64,000 bases of DNA from Methanococcoides alaskense (GTDB lineage Archaea; Halobacteriota; Methanosarcinia; Methanosarcinales; Methanosarcinaceae), in the NCBI RefSeq assembly GCF_031454185.1, contig NZ_JAVDQI010000002.1:305191-369190 (forward strand). The letters run 5' to 3'. Shown here piece by piece: positions 41,375 to 50,095 of this stretch (its first letter is position 1; the number at the start of each line of letters is the position of its first letter). A program made the translations under genes and the position numbers. The notes under the pieces are model-generated. The model was given only the letters and a program-made list of their open reading frames with translations. It ran no database searches and was not told where the DNA came from.

Positions 41375-43030
41375 TCATCTATTTCCATCCCTCTTCTGTA
41401 AATATCCAAGGGCTTCCTGTGTGCTTTTGAAGATCGTGACATCCTTGTCCTGTATCAACTTGTTCAGGACCGCGTCAGAGCTGATCGAACGCATGACCTC
41501 TGGTTGCACTGTTGTCAAATATACTTTTTCACCTGTTCCTTTTCTGGTAATGATGAAGCTTTTCAACCTCTCTATACCTGTGGTATCGATAAAAGGAACA
41601 TAACGCATTCTTATTATTATATGAGGCTTGCTCATATGTATGTGTTCATCGACCTTGTTCTCGAATACGGCCATTGCACCAAAGAAGAATGGACCATTTA
41701 TCGTATATACCGCTACATTATCCTTTAGGTAAGGGTCTGCAAGTATAGTGGCATTTATTCCTTCGGAAGGGTCGTAGCTCTCCATTGACTGGACCTCGAT
41801 TATGTTGGTCAGACGTATGAACAGCAGTATTATCGAAAGGAACATGCCTGCCTGAATGGCAAATACAAGGTCAGTTAGCACCGTCAATGCAAGTGTAGTC
41901 AATAGGACGAACGTATCCATCTTGCTGATATTCATCGTGGTCCTTATCTCATCTACATTGACCATTTTGATCGAGACAAGTACTAGTATACCTGCAAGAT
42001 ATGCTTTTGGAATGTACTGTGCGATGGGTCCGAAGAATATCAATATTCCAAAGAGCACCAATGCATGAATGACTCCTGACATGCGGGTCTTGGCGCCTTC
42101 TCTTATATTGACCGCACTTCTTGCGATCGCTGCTGTTGCGGGGATGCCTGCAAAGAACGGAAGGATGACGTTTGCAATTCCCTGTCCTATCAGTTCCTTG
42201 TTGCTGTTGTGCTTGGTGTTCGTCATCGCATCACAGACCACGGCACAAAGAAGGGATTCTATGGTTCCGAGAAGAGCTATCGTAAATGCTGCCGGAAGGA
42301 CCGCATACATGAGTCCTATGTTCATGTCCAGCATGTGGATCTGGGGGATCGTACTTGGGATCTCTCCAACGATGGGTATCTCAAGGTCGAAACGATATGT
42401 GAGGATCACTGAAAGTACCAAAGTTATAATGGAGGCAGGAACGTTCTTCAGATATCTTATGTTGGACAATACCTTTGGCAGCAGTAGCATGAGTATTATG
42501 GTGCCTGCAAACATGCTCAATGCCAAAATATTCATCATGTCAATGCCTGTGAAAACATCATAAATGGTTTCCCAAACATGTTCACGTGCAGGCAATACCA
42601 GTCCGAACACATTGGATAGCTGCCCGATCAATATTATTATGCCGATACCGCTTGTAAATCCGGATATGACCGGCAATGGGATGTATTTTACAACTTTGCC
42701 CAGTCTGAATATGCCGAATAGTATCTGGAAAACACCTGCTAAGAACCCTGCTAACAATAATCCTTCAACACCATGGCCATTGACAGTTGATAATACAATA
42801 ACGGTCATGGCACCGGTTGGTCCGGATACTGAATAACGGGAACCGCCAAAAGTGGATATAAGCATTCCTGCAATAATGGCAGTGTAAAGCCCCATTACCG
42901 GCTCTACTCCGGAAGCGATTGCAAAAGCGATGGCAAGTGGGAGTGCCACAACTGCAGTGATAAGGCCTGCTTTCAGGTCGCTCGAAAATGATTCTTCAAA
43001 ATATTTCTTAACTTTCTGTTCTGTTCTCAT
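41375..43030 (-). CDS. SulP-family anion transporter with STAS domain
   Basis: This 551-residue permease has about eleven hydrophobic segments and the signature AGLITAVVALPLAIAFAIASG followed by PVMGLYTAIIAG and FGGSRYSVSGPTGAMT. The C-terminal 110 residues are a STAS domain (FFFGAMAVFENKVDEH...VPFIDTTGIERLKSF). It probably transports sulfate, bicarbonate or a related anion; substrate choice cannot be read from sequence. It has its own promoter region upstream (AT-rich TATA near 43080). Confidence 0.92.
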   Translation of the reverse strand: MRTEQKVKKYFEESFSSDLKAGLITAVVALPLAIAFAIASGVEPVMGLYTAIIAGMLISTFGGSRYSVSGPTGAMTVIVLSTVNGHGVEGLLLAGFLAGVFQILFGIFRLGKVVKYIPLPVISGFTSGIGIIILIGQLSNVFGLVLPAREHVWETIYDVFTGIDMMNILALSMFAGTIILMLLLPKVLSNIRYLKNVPASIITLVLSVILTYRFDLEIPIVGEIPSTIPQIHMLDMNIGLMYAVLPAAFTIALLGTIESLLCAVVCDAMTNTKHNSNKELIGQGIANVILPFFAGIPATAAIARSAVNIREGAKTRMSGVIHALVLFGILIFFGPIAQYIPKAYLAGILVLVSIKMVNVDEIRTTMNISKMDTFVLLTTLALTVLTDLVFAIQAGMFLSIILLFIRLTNIIEVQSMESYDPSEGINATILADPYLKDNVAVYTINGPFFFGAMAVFENKVDEHIHMSKPHIIIRMRYVPFIDTTGIERLKSFIITRKGTGEKVYLTTVQPEVMRSISSDAVLNKLIQDKDVTIFKSTQEALGYLQKRDGNR

Positions 43031-43354
43031 TGGATCAAGTCTGTGGTATTTTAGTCCGGGATATTTATCTGTAAATATATAATTCTCATATAATATGTCT
43101 GAACGATATCGTAAACAGGGTACTCCAGTATATAGTTTTTGGATATATCCTAACGATTGACGAATAAGATAAACATGTGACTATATTTTGGGAAATCCCC
43201 TATGTCATAATTGAGGAGCAATCTTTATCCTTGGTTATGTGGAAAAATTAAGCTAAGGTCAGAATAAAATCTTTGTTCTACTCAATACTATGCTAAAAGT
43301 GTCAAAAGCAGTGTAATAATTTGAGTTAATATGTGAATGGTCTTGATTGGTTAA
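43031..43354. other. Intergenic region upstream of sulP
   Basis: About 320 bases hold AT-rich TATA-like sequence near 43065-43085 for sulP. No ORF with a ribosome-binding site and no clear hairpin were found. Confidence 0.4.
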
Positions 43355-43397
43355 GTGAATAAATGAATAAATGAATGAAAAGATGTTGAATAAATGA
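43355..43397. repeat. Short AT-rich tandem repeat (GAATAAAT)
   Basis: The 8-base unit GAATAAAT occurs in imperfect tandem copies, with a further copy after a short gap. It lies in the non-coding gap between sulP and the 49-aa gene. Function unknown; possibly slipped-strand variation. Confidence 0.6.
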
Positions 43398-43455
43398 ATG
43401 GACCTGCAATTCCCCTATTCGTTCAAGCTCGCTCTAGAGGGCCGTCTTTTTTCTC

Positions 43456-43605
43456 TTATCTTTTAAGTTTGATCGTCATCTCTTTCCAGTCTTCTTCAAC
43501 ACCATGGAGTGTCTCCACAGAAGAGCCGGTCATGGCTGCGAGTATCTCGGTAACGAAATGGTTGATCTCTATGTTCTTTCCATCAACTGTAAGTTCTACT
43601 TCCAT
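43456..43605 (-). CDS. 49-aa protein coupled to moaA
   Basis: I do not recognise this protein. It has 49 residues with a beta-strand start (MEVELTVDGKNIEI), a central helix and the end WKEMTIKLKR. The perfect GGAGAGTGA site lies 3 nt before its ATG zone and inside the end of moaA, whose stop is 3 nt upstream, so it is translated with moaA. It is compact and acidic, like a small ubiquitin-fold or co-factor partner, but it lacks the C-terminal Gly-Gly of MoaD. Confidence 0.65.
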   Translation of the reverse strand: MEVELTVDGKNIEINHFVTEILAAMTGSSVETLHGVEEDWKEMTIKLKR

Positions 43606-43608
43606 TTT

Positions 43609-44544
43609 TCACTCTCCTATTATTGTTTTTCCTTTCATGTCCCTGTAGAACGGGACTCTGCGATCCACAGATCTGCGTAGTAGTTCCGGCAGTTCATCCG
43701 GTTCTGCTTCTGAGATGTCTATGAGGTTATTGTTGACCAGCAGGCAAGGTTTGAGCTTTCCATCTGCGGTTATCCTGAGTCTGTTGCAGTTGGCGCAGAA
43801 TTCCGTATTCTCGATCGGTCTTACGAACTCGACCTCTGCACCATCGATGACGTATTTCTTACGGTGGTGCATGTTACGCATGGTAATATTGTTTGCATGC
43901 TGTTCAAGTTTTTTCTCTATTTTGTCCGCATCAAGATTGTATTGCGCCCCATCCCTGAAATCCATCACTTGGATTATCTGTAATATCAGGTCGTCTTTTT
44001 TACTTCGGACAAATTTCAGCATGTCATCTATCTCATCTTCATTGATGCCTTTGAGAAGTACCATGTTCAGTTTGACCGGTGTAAGTCCGGCACTTATGGC
44101 AGCATCTATCCCTTCAAGGACCTTCAGCAGGGTTTCGGGGCTTCCGTGAGTGATGTATGCATATTTTTCAGGATCGAGGGTATCAAGACTGACATTGACA
44201 CGGTCCAGTCCGGCTTCTTTCAGACTGAATGCGCGCTCTTTGAGAAATACTCCGTTCGTTGTAACTGAAACATCCTTAAGTTTCGGAAGTTGTCGAAGTA
44301 TGTCCTCGAAATCTTTCCTGACAAGGGGTTCCCCTCCGGAGAACTTGACTTTGTTGACGCCGAACTTTGCCGCAGTGCTGACAATGGTAGAAATTGTCTT
44401 TGCAGACATTTCTTTCCTGCTTCCTTCATCACCTTCGCTGTGGCAATAGATGCAATCAAGGTTGCAGCGGTTCGTAATTGAGATCCGAAGACTTGTAACA
44501 GTACGTCCGAACCTGTCTGTCAAACTATTGCTGGATGGATTCAT
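43609..44544 (-). CDS. moaA: GTP 3',8-cyclase (molybdenum cofactor)
   Basis: This radical SAM enzyme converts GTP to the cyclic pyranopterin precursor, with MoaC. The N-terminal CNLDCIYC binds the SAM [4Fe-4S] cluster; the C-terminal CANC-x13-C binds the second cluster that holds GTP. The C-terminus ends GKTIIGE without a Gly-Gly pair, and I am unsure whether this matters. The frame runs 23 codons upstream, but ATG 44544 gives the normal start and lies beyond the TATA-rich promoter. A 49-aa gene follows with 3 nt spacing. Confidence 0.93.
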   Translation of the reverse strand: MNPSSNSLTDRFGRTVTSLRISITNRCNLDCIYCHSEGDEGSRKEMSAKTISTIVSTAAKFGVNKVKFSGGEPLVRKDFEDILRQLPKLKDVSVTTNGVFLKERAFSLKEAGLDRVNVSLDTLDPEKYAYITHGSPETLLKVLEGIDAAISAGLTPVKLNMVLLKGINEDEIDDMLKFVRSKKDDLILQIIQVMDFRDGAQYNLDADKIEKKLEQHANNITMRNMHHRKKYVIDGAEVEFVRPIENTEFCANCNRLRITADGKLKPCLLVNNNLIDISEAEPDELPELLRRSVDRRVPFYRDMKGKTIIGE

Positions 44545-44592
44545 GGTCGTGTACACAAAATGATTCTTAAGTTGTGAAACAGATGGTAATCG

Positions 44593-44604
44593 ATATATAT
44601 AAAA
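44593..44604. promoter_or_regulatory. Shared TATA sequence between moaA and cfbB
   Basis: ATATATATAAAA lies 24-30 nt before ATG 44622 of the plus-strand gene (leaderless), and about 50 nt before the moaA start on the other strand (GTTTTATATATAT). One AT-rich core can therefore serve as a divergent promoter. Confidence 0.55.
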
Positions 44605-44621
44605 CCAACTCAATTAGTTCT

Positions 44622-45941
44622 ATGAAACGATCGGTCCTAATTGCAGGAACACATAGCGGTGTCGGTAAGACGACTGTCGCTATGGGAATTATGGCGGCTC
44701 TTACCAAAAGGAACCTGAAAGTACAGCCTTACAAGGTTGGTCCGGATTATATAGACCCCACTCATCATACAGCTATCTGCGGGGTGTCCTCAAGGAACCT
44801 TGACACTTTCATGATGGGTGTGGATGGTGTCCGCAGAACTGTGGATAACAGTTACAAAGATGCTGATGTCTCTGTCATAGAAGGGGTTATGGGGCTTTAT
44901 GATGGTATGGATTCAACGGAGATCGCCAGTTCGGCACATGTTGCAAAGTCACTTGGTATACCTGTCATACTGGTAGTGAACGTACATGGTATGTCCAGAA
45001 GTGCCGCTGCTATTGTGAAAGGTTTCACCGAATTCGATAAGGACGTTGAGATTGCGGGTGTTATTCTTAACAGGGTGGGAAGTCCACGCCATGCAAAGCT
45101 GATCAAGGATGCTCTTCTGGGTATTCCGATCCTGGGTACTGTTCCGAGGAACAATGATGTGAAGGTCCCTTCAAGGCATCTTGGTCTGCATATGGCATCT
45201 GAGCAGGATTATGATGTGGATCTGCTTGCTAGCTTCATTGAGGAAAATGTCGATATCGACACGATCCTATCACTTGCCCGTGAACCCACTAAGCCTGAGG
45301 TTGAAGATGAAAGGTGCATCGGAAACATGTCTGAGGTCAGCATAGGTGTTGCTAGGGACAGTGCGTTCTGTTTCTATTATGAAGAAATGTTCGATATGTT
45401 CCGCAAATGTGGTGCAAACATTGAGTTCTTCAGTCCTTTGGATGGTGAACTTCCTGAAGTGGATGGCCTGTATTTCGGTGGAGGTTATCCGGAACTTCAT
45501 ATCGCAGAACTTGAGCGGTCAAGCACGACAAAGAAGCTCAAAGACCTTTCTGCAGATTGTATGCCTATCTATGGTGAATGTGGCGGCTTGCAGTATCTGT
45601 GCAGTTCCTATGAGATAGAGGATGTCGTGTACAAGATGGCAGACCTTTTCCCTGCAGAGACCGTACAGACAAAGAGGCTTCAGGCACTTGGATACACTGA
45701 GGGTATCGCAAAAGGCAAGTTCATAAAAGGACCTGTCAGAGGCCATGAATTCCATTATTCTCTGACGGAATGCGATAGTGATTCACGGCTTGCTTACGAA
45801 ATGTCCCGTGGTAAAGGCATCATGAACGGAAAGGATGGTATCACGGAGCATAATTCCCTTGCAAGTTATATGCATGCGCACCCTGTCTCGTTCCCTGTGG
45901 ACAGTTTTGTCGAACAATGTCGCCAGTACAAAAAGAGATAA
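44622..45941 (+). CDS. cfbB/cbiA: Cobyrinate / Ni-sirohydrochlorin a,c-diamide synthase
   Basis: The 439-residue ATP-dependent amidotransferase has an N-terminal dethiobiotin-synthetase-like P-loop (AGTHSGVGKTTVAMG), then VIEGVMGLYDG, and a C-terminal class I glutaminase with the catalytic Cys in YGECGGLQYLC and its His in GHEFHYS. In methanogens this enzyme amidates side chains on nickel sirohydrochlorin for coenzyme F430, and in some also on cobyrinate for the corrinoid used in methylotrophy; sequence cannot separate the two roles. The frame extends 16 codons upstream. The leaderless ATG 44622 is favoured. Confidence 0.9.
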   Translation: MKRSVLIAGTHSGVGKTTVAMGIMAALTKRNLKVQPYKVGPDYIDPTHHTAICGVSSRNLDTFMMGVDGVRRTVDNSYKDADVSVIEGVMGLYDGMDSTEIASSAHVAKSLGIPVILVVNVHGMSRSAAAIVKGFTEFDKDVEIAGVILNRVGSPRHAKLIKDALLGIPILGTVPRNNDVKVPSRHLGLHMASEQDYDVDLLASFIEENVDIDTILSLAREPTKPEVEDERCIGNMSEVSIGVARDSAFCFYYEEMFDMFRKCGANIEFFSPLDGELPEVDGLYFGGGYPELHIAELERSSTTKKLKDLSADCMPIYGECGGLQYLCSSYEIEDVVYKMADLFPAETVQTKRLQALGYTEGIAKGKFIKGPVRGHEFHYSLTECDSDSRLAYEMSRGKGIMNGKDGITEHNSLASYMHAHPVSFPVDSFVEQCRQYKKR

Positions 45942-45942
45942 A

Positions 45943-47040
45943 TCATGATCTAAGGGGTGTTTCTTCTTCCTTTTTCTCTTCATTCCCTTTTTCGTTATTT
46001 TTTTGCATTCTGTTCTTGAACCACGTCCTCCTGCTATAATATCCTAAAGGATGTTTTACCCCTTTGCATATCTCATCTGGAGCATAACAGTTGCCGTAGG
46101 TTCTCATCGTGTTGCAGGATGGTGGTTTATATGTTGTCCCCGATGAAGTTCCGGCGATGTGTTCTATCTGGTAGCGTGTTTTTTCCTCATCAAAGTCCGG
46201 GGAGATGTTGAACATTGCTACCACTTCGTCAACGGACATCCCGATGTTTATTAAGAACGAGGTCATTGCAAATCTCATCGAATGGGCAAGGTTCACTCCG
46301 GCACGTACATTTGCGATGGCTTGCGTGATGCATGGTGGGAACAGGTCACTCTCGACCTTCTGGAACTCTCCTACTCCGAATTCGGTCTTCTTCTTTTCCA
46401 GTTCTTCACTGATCGTATCCGTATGCGGGATGCAGGCTTCACATATCTCTTTTGGAACGGTTACTGGGAGTGAGTTCTGTATCCGCAGGCGTATGGCCTC
46501 CTGAAGCAGGCGGGCAAGCTCTTCCTTGCTTATCTTTACGTAACCCTTCTTCATCTTCCGGTTTACCAGTTTCCAGTTAAGGTCCTTCAAAGGACTTGCA
46601 AGTTTGATATAATCCGTAAAATGCAGGTCGAAAAATATGTCATGGGTTTCTGGATTCTCGTAGATCTCCGCATTGATCTTGAAATCAGTGGCCAGGTCCT
46701 GTAGGAACTCCGGTTGTTGTGTTTTCAATAAATGGTATGCAGCCTTGGCTTCGGCAAGTGCATATTTTCGGGTCAAAAAAGGATCATCTATGCACGAGAC
46801 CAGTATCCTTGAAAAAGGGTAGGACAACAGTTCAGTAAGTATCTTTCCTTCTTCTGAACTGGAGGGGGATGGTTTTTCGATCTCGCCTTCAAGTGCTTGT
46901 ATCACACGTTCCTTTCCTCTTATGCGTGCGGATTCCAGTGCACGTGAGGATAGTAGCCTATCCGGTGAAAATCCGAGACTTCCGACATATTCGGATGCCT
47001 CGGAAACAAAGGGGTATAAGGCGAGATGTCTGTTATCCAT
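45943..47040 (-). CDS. priL: DNA primase large subunit
   Basis: PriL regulates and supports PriS in RNA/DNA primer synthesis. This 365-residue protein ends with the Fe-S domain, whose Cys ligands are spread over ICEACIPH, PPCITQ, PPSCNTMRTYGNCY and the terminal part. The N-terminal half is helical. The ATG at 47040 lies 1 nt after the PCNA stop, so the two replication genes are coupled. Its 3' end converges on cfbB with 1 nt between the stop codons. Confidence 0.9.
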   Translation of the reverse strand: MDNRHLALYPFVSEASEYVGSLGFSPDRLLSSRALESARIRGKERVIQALEGEIEKPSPSSSEEGKILTELLSYPFSRILVSCIDDPFLTRKYALAEAKAAYHLLKTQQPEFLQDLATDFKINAEIYENPETHDIFFDLHFTDYIKLASPLKDLNWKLVNRKMKKGYVKISKEELARLLQEAIRLRIQNSLPVTVPKEICEACIPHTDTISEELEKKKTEFGVGEFQKVESDLFPPCITQAIANVRAGVNLAHSMRFAMTSFLINIGMSVDEVVAMFNISPDFDEEKTRYQIEHIAGTSSGTTYKPPSCNTMRTYGNCYAPDEICKGVKHPLGYYSRRTWFKNRMQKNNEKGNEEKKEEETPLRS

Positions 47041-47041
47041 T

Positions 47042-47779
47042 TTAGTCTGATTCAATTCTTGGTGCCAGCAGATATCCAATGCTGCCGTTTCCGTTGGCAA
47101 TGCTGAAATTAATCTTTATAGGGAAATCGTTGCCTAAATGAAGTGAGATCTCGTTGGATTTTGAAGCGGGTTTAATTATGTCTGACAGATAGTCAAGTGA
47201 GAACAGTGAACGCACTTCAGACGGCTTGATGTCAATAAGCTGGTCACGTGTCATGGTGAGCTTTACACGGTCGGTGTCACCCTCTGCTTCCATGAAGAAG
47301 GATTCTCCCTCAACACCAAGTAACATATGGTCACTTATCTTCTCAGCGGCTTTAACAGCTTTTTGCAGGTCCTTTCCGTTAAGGACTATCTCTGCTGGCA
47401 GTTCAAGCTGTGGAATTCTTGGTTCTGCACGTATGGTGGATGGGTCAAGCAGTGAAACTGTGTATGAAAAACCGCCTATCTGGATCTTCAGTTTCTTTGA
47501 TTCCTCGTCGAGTTCCATCTGGACCTTATCGTCCCTGTCTGCAACTCCTAGTATGTCATTGATCCTCGAAAGGTCCAATCCCAACTCACAGTCGTTTGCT
47601 TCAAAGTCATCGAATGCCTCTGGGGTAAGGTCAAAACTTACCATCGCAACGTTTGCAGGGTCGACCGCCCTTACAATAACTCCTTCTGGTGAAATCCTGA
47701 ACCTTGCTTCGTCCACGAGCACAGAAAGCGTTTCGATCGAATCCTTTAGAAGATATGCATCAATTGTCGCCTTGAACAT
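47042..47779 (-). CDS. pcn: Sliding clamp PCNA
   Basis: The 245-residue PCNA has two repeated clamp domains linked by an interdomain connecting loop (about residues 115-130). The N-terminal MFKATIDAYLLKDSIETLSVLVDEARF is typical, as are SFDLTPEAFDDFE and the C-terminal LAPRIE segment, which the PIP-box proteins bind. It is a homotrimer that tethers DNA polymerases, ligase and other partners, including the Pol IV PIP box in this window. It is followed directly by priL. Confidence 0.97.
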   Translation of the reverse strand: MFKATIDAYLLKDSIETLSVLVDEARFRISPEGVIVRAVDPANVAMVSFDLTPEAFDDFEANDCELGLDLSRINDILGVADRDDKVQMELDEESKKLKIQIGGFSYTVSLLDPSTIRAEPRIPQLELPAEIVLNGKDLQKAVKAAEKISDHMLLGVEGESFFMEAEGDTDRVKLTMTRDQLIDIKPSEVRSLFSLDYLSDIIKPASKSNEISLHLGNDFPIKINFSIANGNGSIGYLLAPRIESD

Positions 47780-47869
47780 GTTGTTTCTCCACCAAATAAT
47801 CTCAATTTCAACTTGCTTATATCATTTCCCATATATATGTTTTCACTGCCTTTTTAGTAAACATATATA

Positions 47870-48181
47870 TTAGTCGTACTCACGCCATGTGAAGCCACAT
47901 TTGATACATTTGAAAAATCGTGTTTCCGACTCATCGGCAGATCTTAACTGTCTTAGCCACCAGTATGCAGTATTGTTTCCACATTCTTCGCATCTTGCGA
48001 CCGTTGTAGGCAGTCCTATATCAGTATCACCTTCAAGGACAGTGACCTCTCTTTCCTCTCTTGATGATGTGCTCAAAAGTTCTGGAGCGACATCCTTCGT
48101 TTTCTCATATCCACATTTTCGACATTTAAGCGTCCCTTCGATCGGGTGCATCATACTTTTACATTTTGGACAGAATTCCAT
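47870..48181 (-). CDS. tfs: Transcription factor S (TFS/RpoM type)
   Basis: The 103-residue archaeal TFIIS/RPB9-like factor reactivates backtracked RNA polymerase. It has an N-terminal zinc ribbon (FCPKCKSMM and LKCRKCGY) and a C-terminal ribbon (VARCEECGN, FKCIKCGF) with the acidic RSADESETR loop. ATG 48181 begins the natural MEFCPKC; a longer form from 48199 is possible. Its first 23 bases overlap the end of the Nudix gene, so it is translated with it. Confidence 0.93.
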   Translation of the reverse strand: MEFCPKCKSMMHPIEGTLKCRKCGYEKTKDVAPELLSTSSREEREVTVLEGDTDIGLPTTVARCEECGNNTAYWWLRQLRSADESETRFFKCIKCGFTWREYD

Positions 48182-48578
48182 TAATAACATCTCCTGCATC
48201 GTCTATCATTTTTCGGTGGTCGAAAGCCAGTTCTGGCAGTTTTTCGGGATCGAACAAAACTACATCTGCTGCATCTGTGTTCGCTTCCGGATTTCCATGA
48301 CCTGTCGCGAGATAGCATACGGACACAGTGTGCCCACGAGGATCGCGTGAAGGGTCTGAATATACTCCGATCAATTTAACAAGATCGATAGATAATCCGG
48401 TTTCTTCAAAAGATTCCCTGATTGCCGCAGCTTCAGTTGTCTCGCCTACCTCTACAAAGCCACCAGGTAGTGCAAATTCGTTTTTGAACGGATAATTGCT
48501 CCGTTTTACGAGTACAATCTTACCATTTAAGATGATTACGGCATCAACAGTCAATAGGGGTGTTTTTGGAACTGGCAT
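48159..48578 (-). CDS. Nudix hydrolase
   Basis: The 139-residue protein has a complete Nudix box G-x5-E-x7-R-E-x2-E-E-x-G, spanning GGFVEVGETTEAAAIRESFE and then ETG. Such enzymes hydrolyse nucleoside diphosphates linked to another group, such as oxidised nucleotides, ADP-ribose or NADH. Substrate unknown; an ADP-ribose or NUDT type is likely because it sits in a core-genome cluster. It overlaps tfs at the 3' end. Confidence 0.9.
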   Translation of the reverse strand: MPVPKTPLLTVDAVIILNGKIVLVKRSNYPFKNEFALPGGFVEVGETTEAAAIRESFEETGLSIDLVKLIGVYSDPSRDPRGHTVSVCYLATGHGNPEANTDAADVVLFDPEKLPELAFDHRKMIDDAGDVINGILSKM

Positions 48579-48644
48579 TTTTTACATAACCTTATACATT
48601 TAGCAAGATACTATATATGATACCTGTTATAAAGATACTTTATT

Positions 48645-49457
48645 ATGATAGAAAGCGTACTTTGGATCGCCGTCGCATTAATGGTGGCATCTGCTATCCT
48701 GCCTCCAACAAAAAGGATAAAGTTTCTGATTGGTGGTTCAGGGTGGGTGTTCTTTTCACTACATTGGGCTTATCAGCCATTGCATTATATCGCGATAAAC
48801 GATTATTTCAATGTAATACTTACTATAGCCATTGCTCTTTTCTGCCTGTTCATGGCACAGAACATGGTCCGTGGTTACAGTAGTTCCTCAGTTCCTGAAG
48901 AAAAAGGCCATCTCAATATTGTGCTAATGGCTACAAGTGCAACTGCTCTTGGTTCTCTTTTCTATTTCTCTTTTGCGAACATACCTTCGCTCAATCAGTG
49001 GATAATCTCCACAGTTACTGGCAATACGGTATGGATGCTCCAGACGCTGGGGCATGATGTGGTCACAAGTGGTAATGGTGTGGTCTATAACGGATATGCT
49101 GTTAATATCATACTTGCCTGTACTGCCATTGAGAGCATTGCTTTGTTCACGGGTCTTATAGTCTCTATAAATGCTCCGAAAAGGAAGCTCTTCCAGGCTT
49201 TCATGGTATCAGTTCCAGTGATATACACATTGAACCTTATCAGAAATACCTTTGTGATAGTCGCATATGGTGAACAGTGGTTCGGTCCTGAAAGTTTTGA
49301 AGTTGCTCATCACATTATTGCCAAGTTCGGATCAGGGGTCGCACTTTTTATCATAGCCTATGTGGTAATGCGAATATTGCCTGAACTGCTTGACCTGATC
49401 GATGGTCTGTGGGAAATGACTACAGAACAGTTAAGGTCGTTCGTACGTAAGATCTAA
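48645..49457 (+). CDS. artA: Archaeosortase A
   Basis: This integral-membrane transpeptidase of the exosortase/archaeosortase superfamily (270 aa, about eight membrane helices) has the catalytic Cys in ACTAIES, Arg in NLIRNTF and His in VAHHIIAKFG. It cleaves PGF-CTERM proteins, such as S-layer proteins, and attaches them to archaeal lipids. It sits directly before archaetidylserine decarboxylase and synthase, whose lipid headgroup is needed for anchoring in Haloferax, so the cluster points to one lipid-anchoring pathway. ATG 48645 is used. Confidence 0.9.
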   Translation: MIESVLWIAVALMVASAILPPTKRIKFLIGGSGWVFFSLHWAYQPLHYIAINDYFNVILTIAIALFCLFMAQNMVRGYSSSSVPEEKGHLNIVLMATSATALGSLFYFSFANIPSLNQWIISTVTGNTVWMLQTLGHDVVTSGNGVVYNGYAVNIILACTAIESIALFTGLIVSINAPKRKLFQAFMVSVPVIYTLNLIRNTFVIVAYGEQWFGPESFEVAHHIIAKFGSGVALFIIAYVVMRILPELLDLIDGLWEMTTEQLRSFVRKI

Positions 49458-49468
49458 GGGAACCGGAA

Positions 49469-50095
49469 ATGTTAGCTAAAGATTCTCTTTCATGGGTAGT
49501 TACTGTAGTTATCCTAACAGGTATTTTCCTGACCGCAGCGTTCTTGACGGGAATTGATCTTATATGGTATCTGTTCTATCTCTTTCTCTTCCTTACTGTC
49601 TTTGTCATCTGGTTCTTCCGGGACCCTGACAGGACTACCAAGATCTGTGACCATTGTATGTTCTCAGCAGCCGATGGCAAAGTTATTGATGTCAGTGGGC
49701 AAAGAGTATGTGTATTCATGAATGTCCATAATGTGCATGTGAACCGTGCACCTATCTCTGGTGTCGTAAAGAGCATAACTCACAAAAAAGGTGGCTATTT
49801 GCCTGCTTTTTATAAGGATTCTGAACGGAACGAACGCACCGTCACAGTGATAAAGAGCAGCCATGGTGATGTGAATGTTACTCAGATAGCCGGTGTAATG
49901 GTTCGCAGGATAGTTTCCTATGTCAATGTAGGGGATGAGCTTGTCAATGGTGAGAAGATAGGGATGATCCGTTTTGGCTCCCGTGTCGATGTGACCATTC
50001 CAGAAGATCTTGATATTACCTGTAAGGTCGGAGACCGTGTGTATGCAGGCGAAACGGTAATCGCAAAAGAAAAAGTCTTCAAGGTACGGAAATGA
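49469..50095 (+). CDS. asd: Archaetidylserine decarboxylase proenzyme
   Basis: The 208-residue PSD-related protein has an N-terminal membrane pair, then NVHNVHVNRAPISG, with the processing Gly-Ser in IRFGSRVDVTIP that should yield the pyruvoyl cofactor. It decarboxylates archaetidylserine to archaetidylethanolamine. It is 11 nt after artA and overlaps pssA by 4 bp. Confidence 0.92.
   Translation: MLAKDSLSWVVTVVILTGIFLTAAFLTGIDLIWYLFYLFLFLTVFVIWFFRDPDRTTKICDHCMFSAADGKVIDVSGQRVCVFMNVHNVHVNRAPISGVVKSITHKKGGYLPAFYKDSERNERTVTVIKSSHGDVNVTQIAGVMVRRIVSYVNVGDELVNGEKIGMIRFGSRVDVTIPEDLDITCKVGDRVYAGETVIAKEKVFKVRK

Noticed and set aside
43394..43648. An 84-codon plus-strand frame opposite the 49-aa gene
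   Set aside because: No ribosome site; it lies antisense to a better supported gene coupled to moaA.
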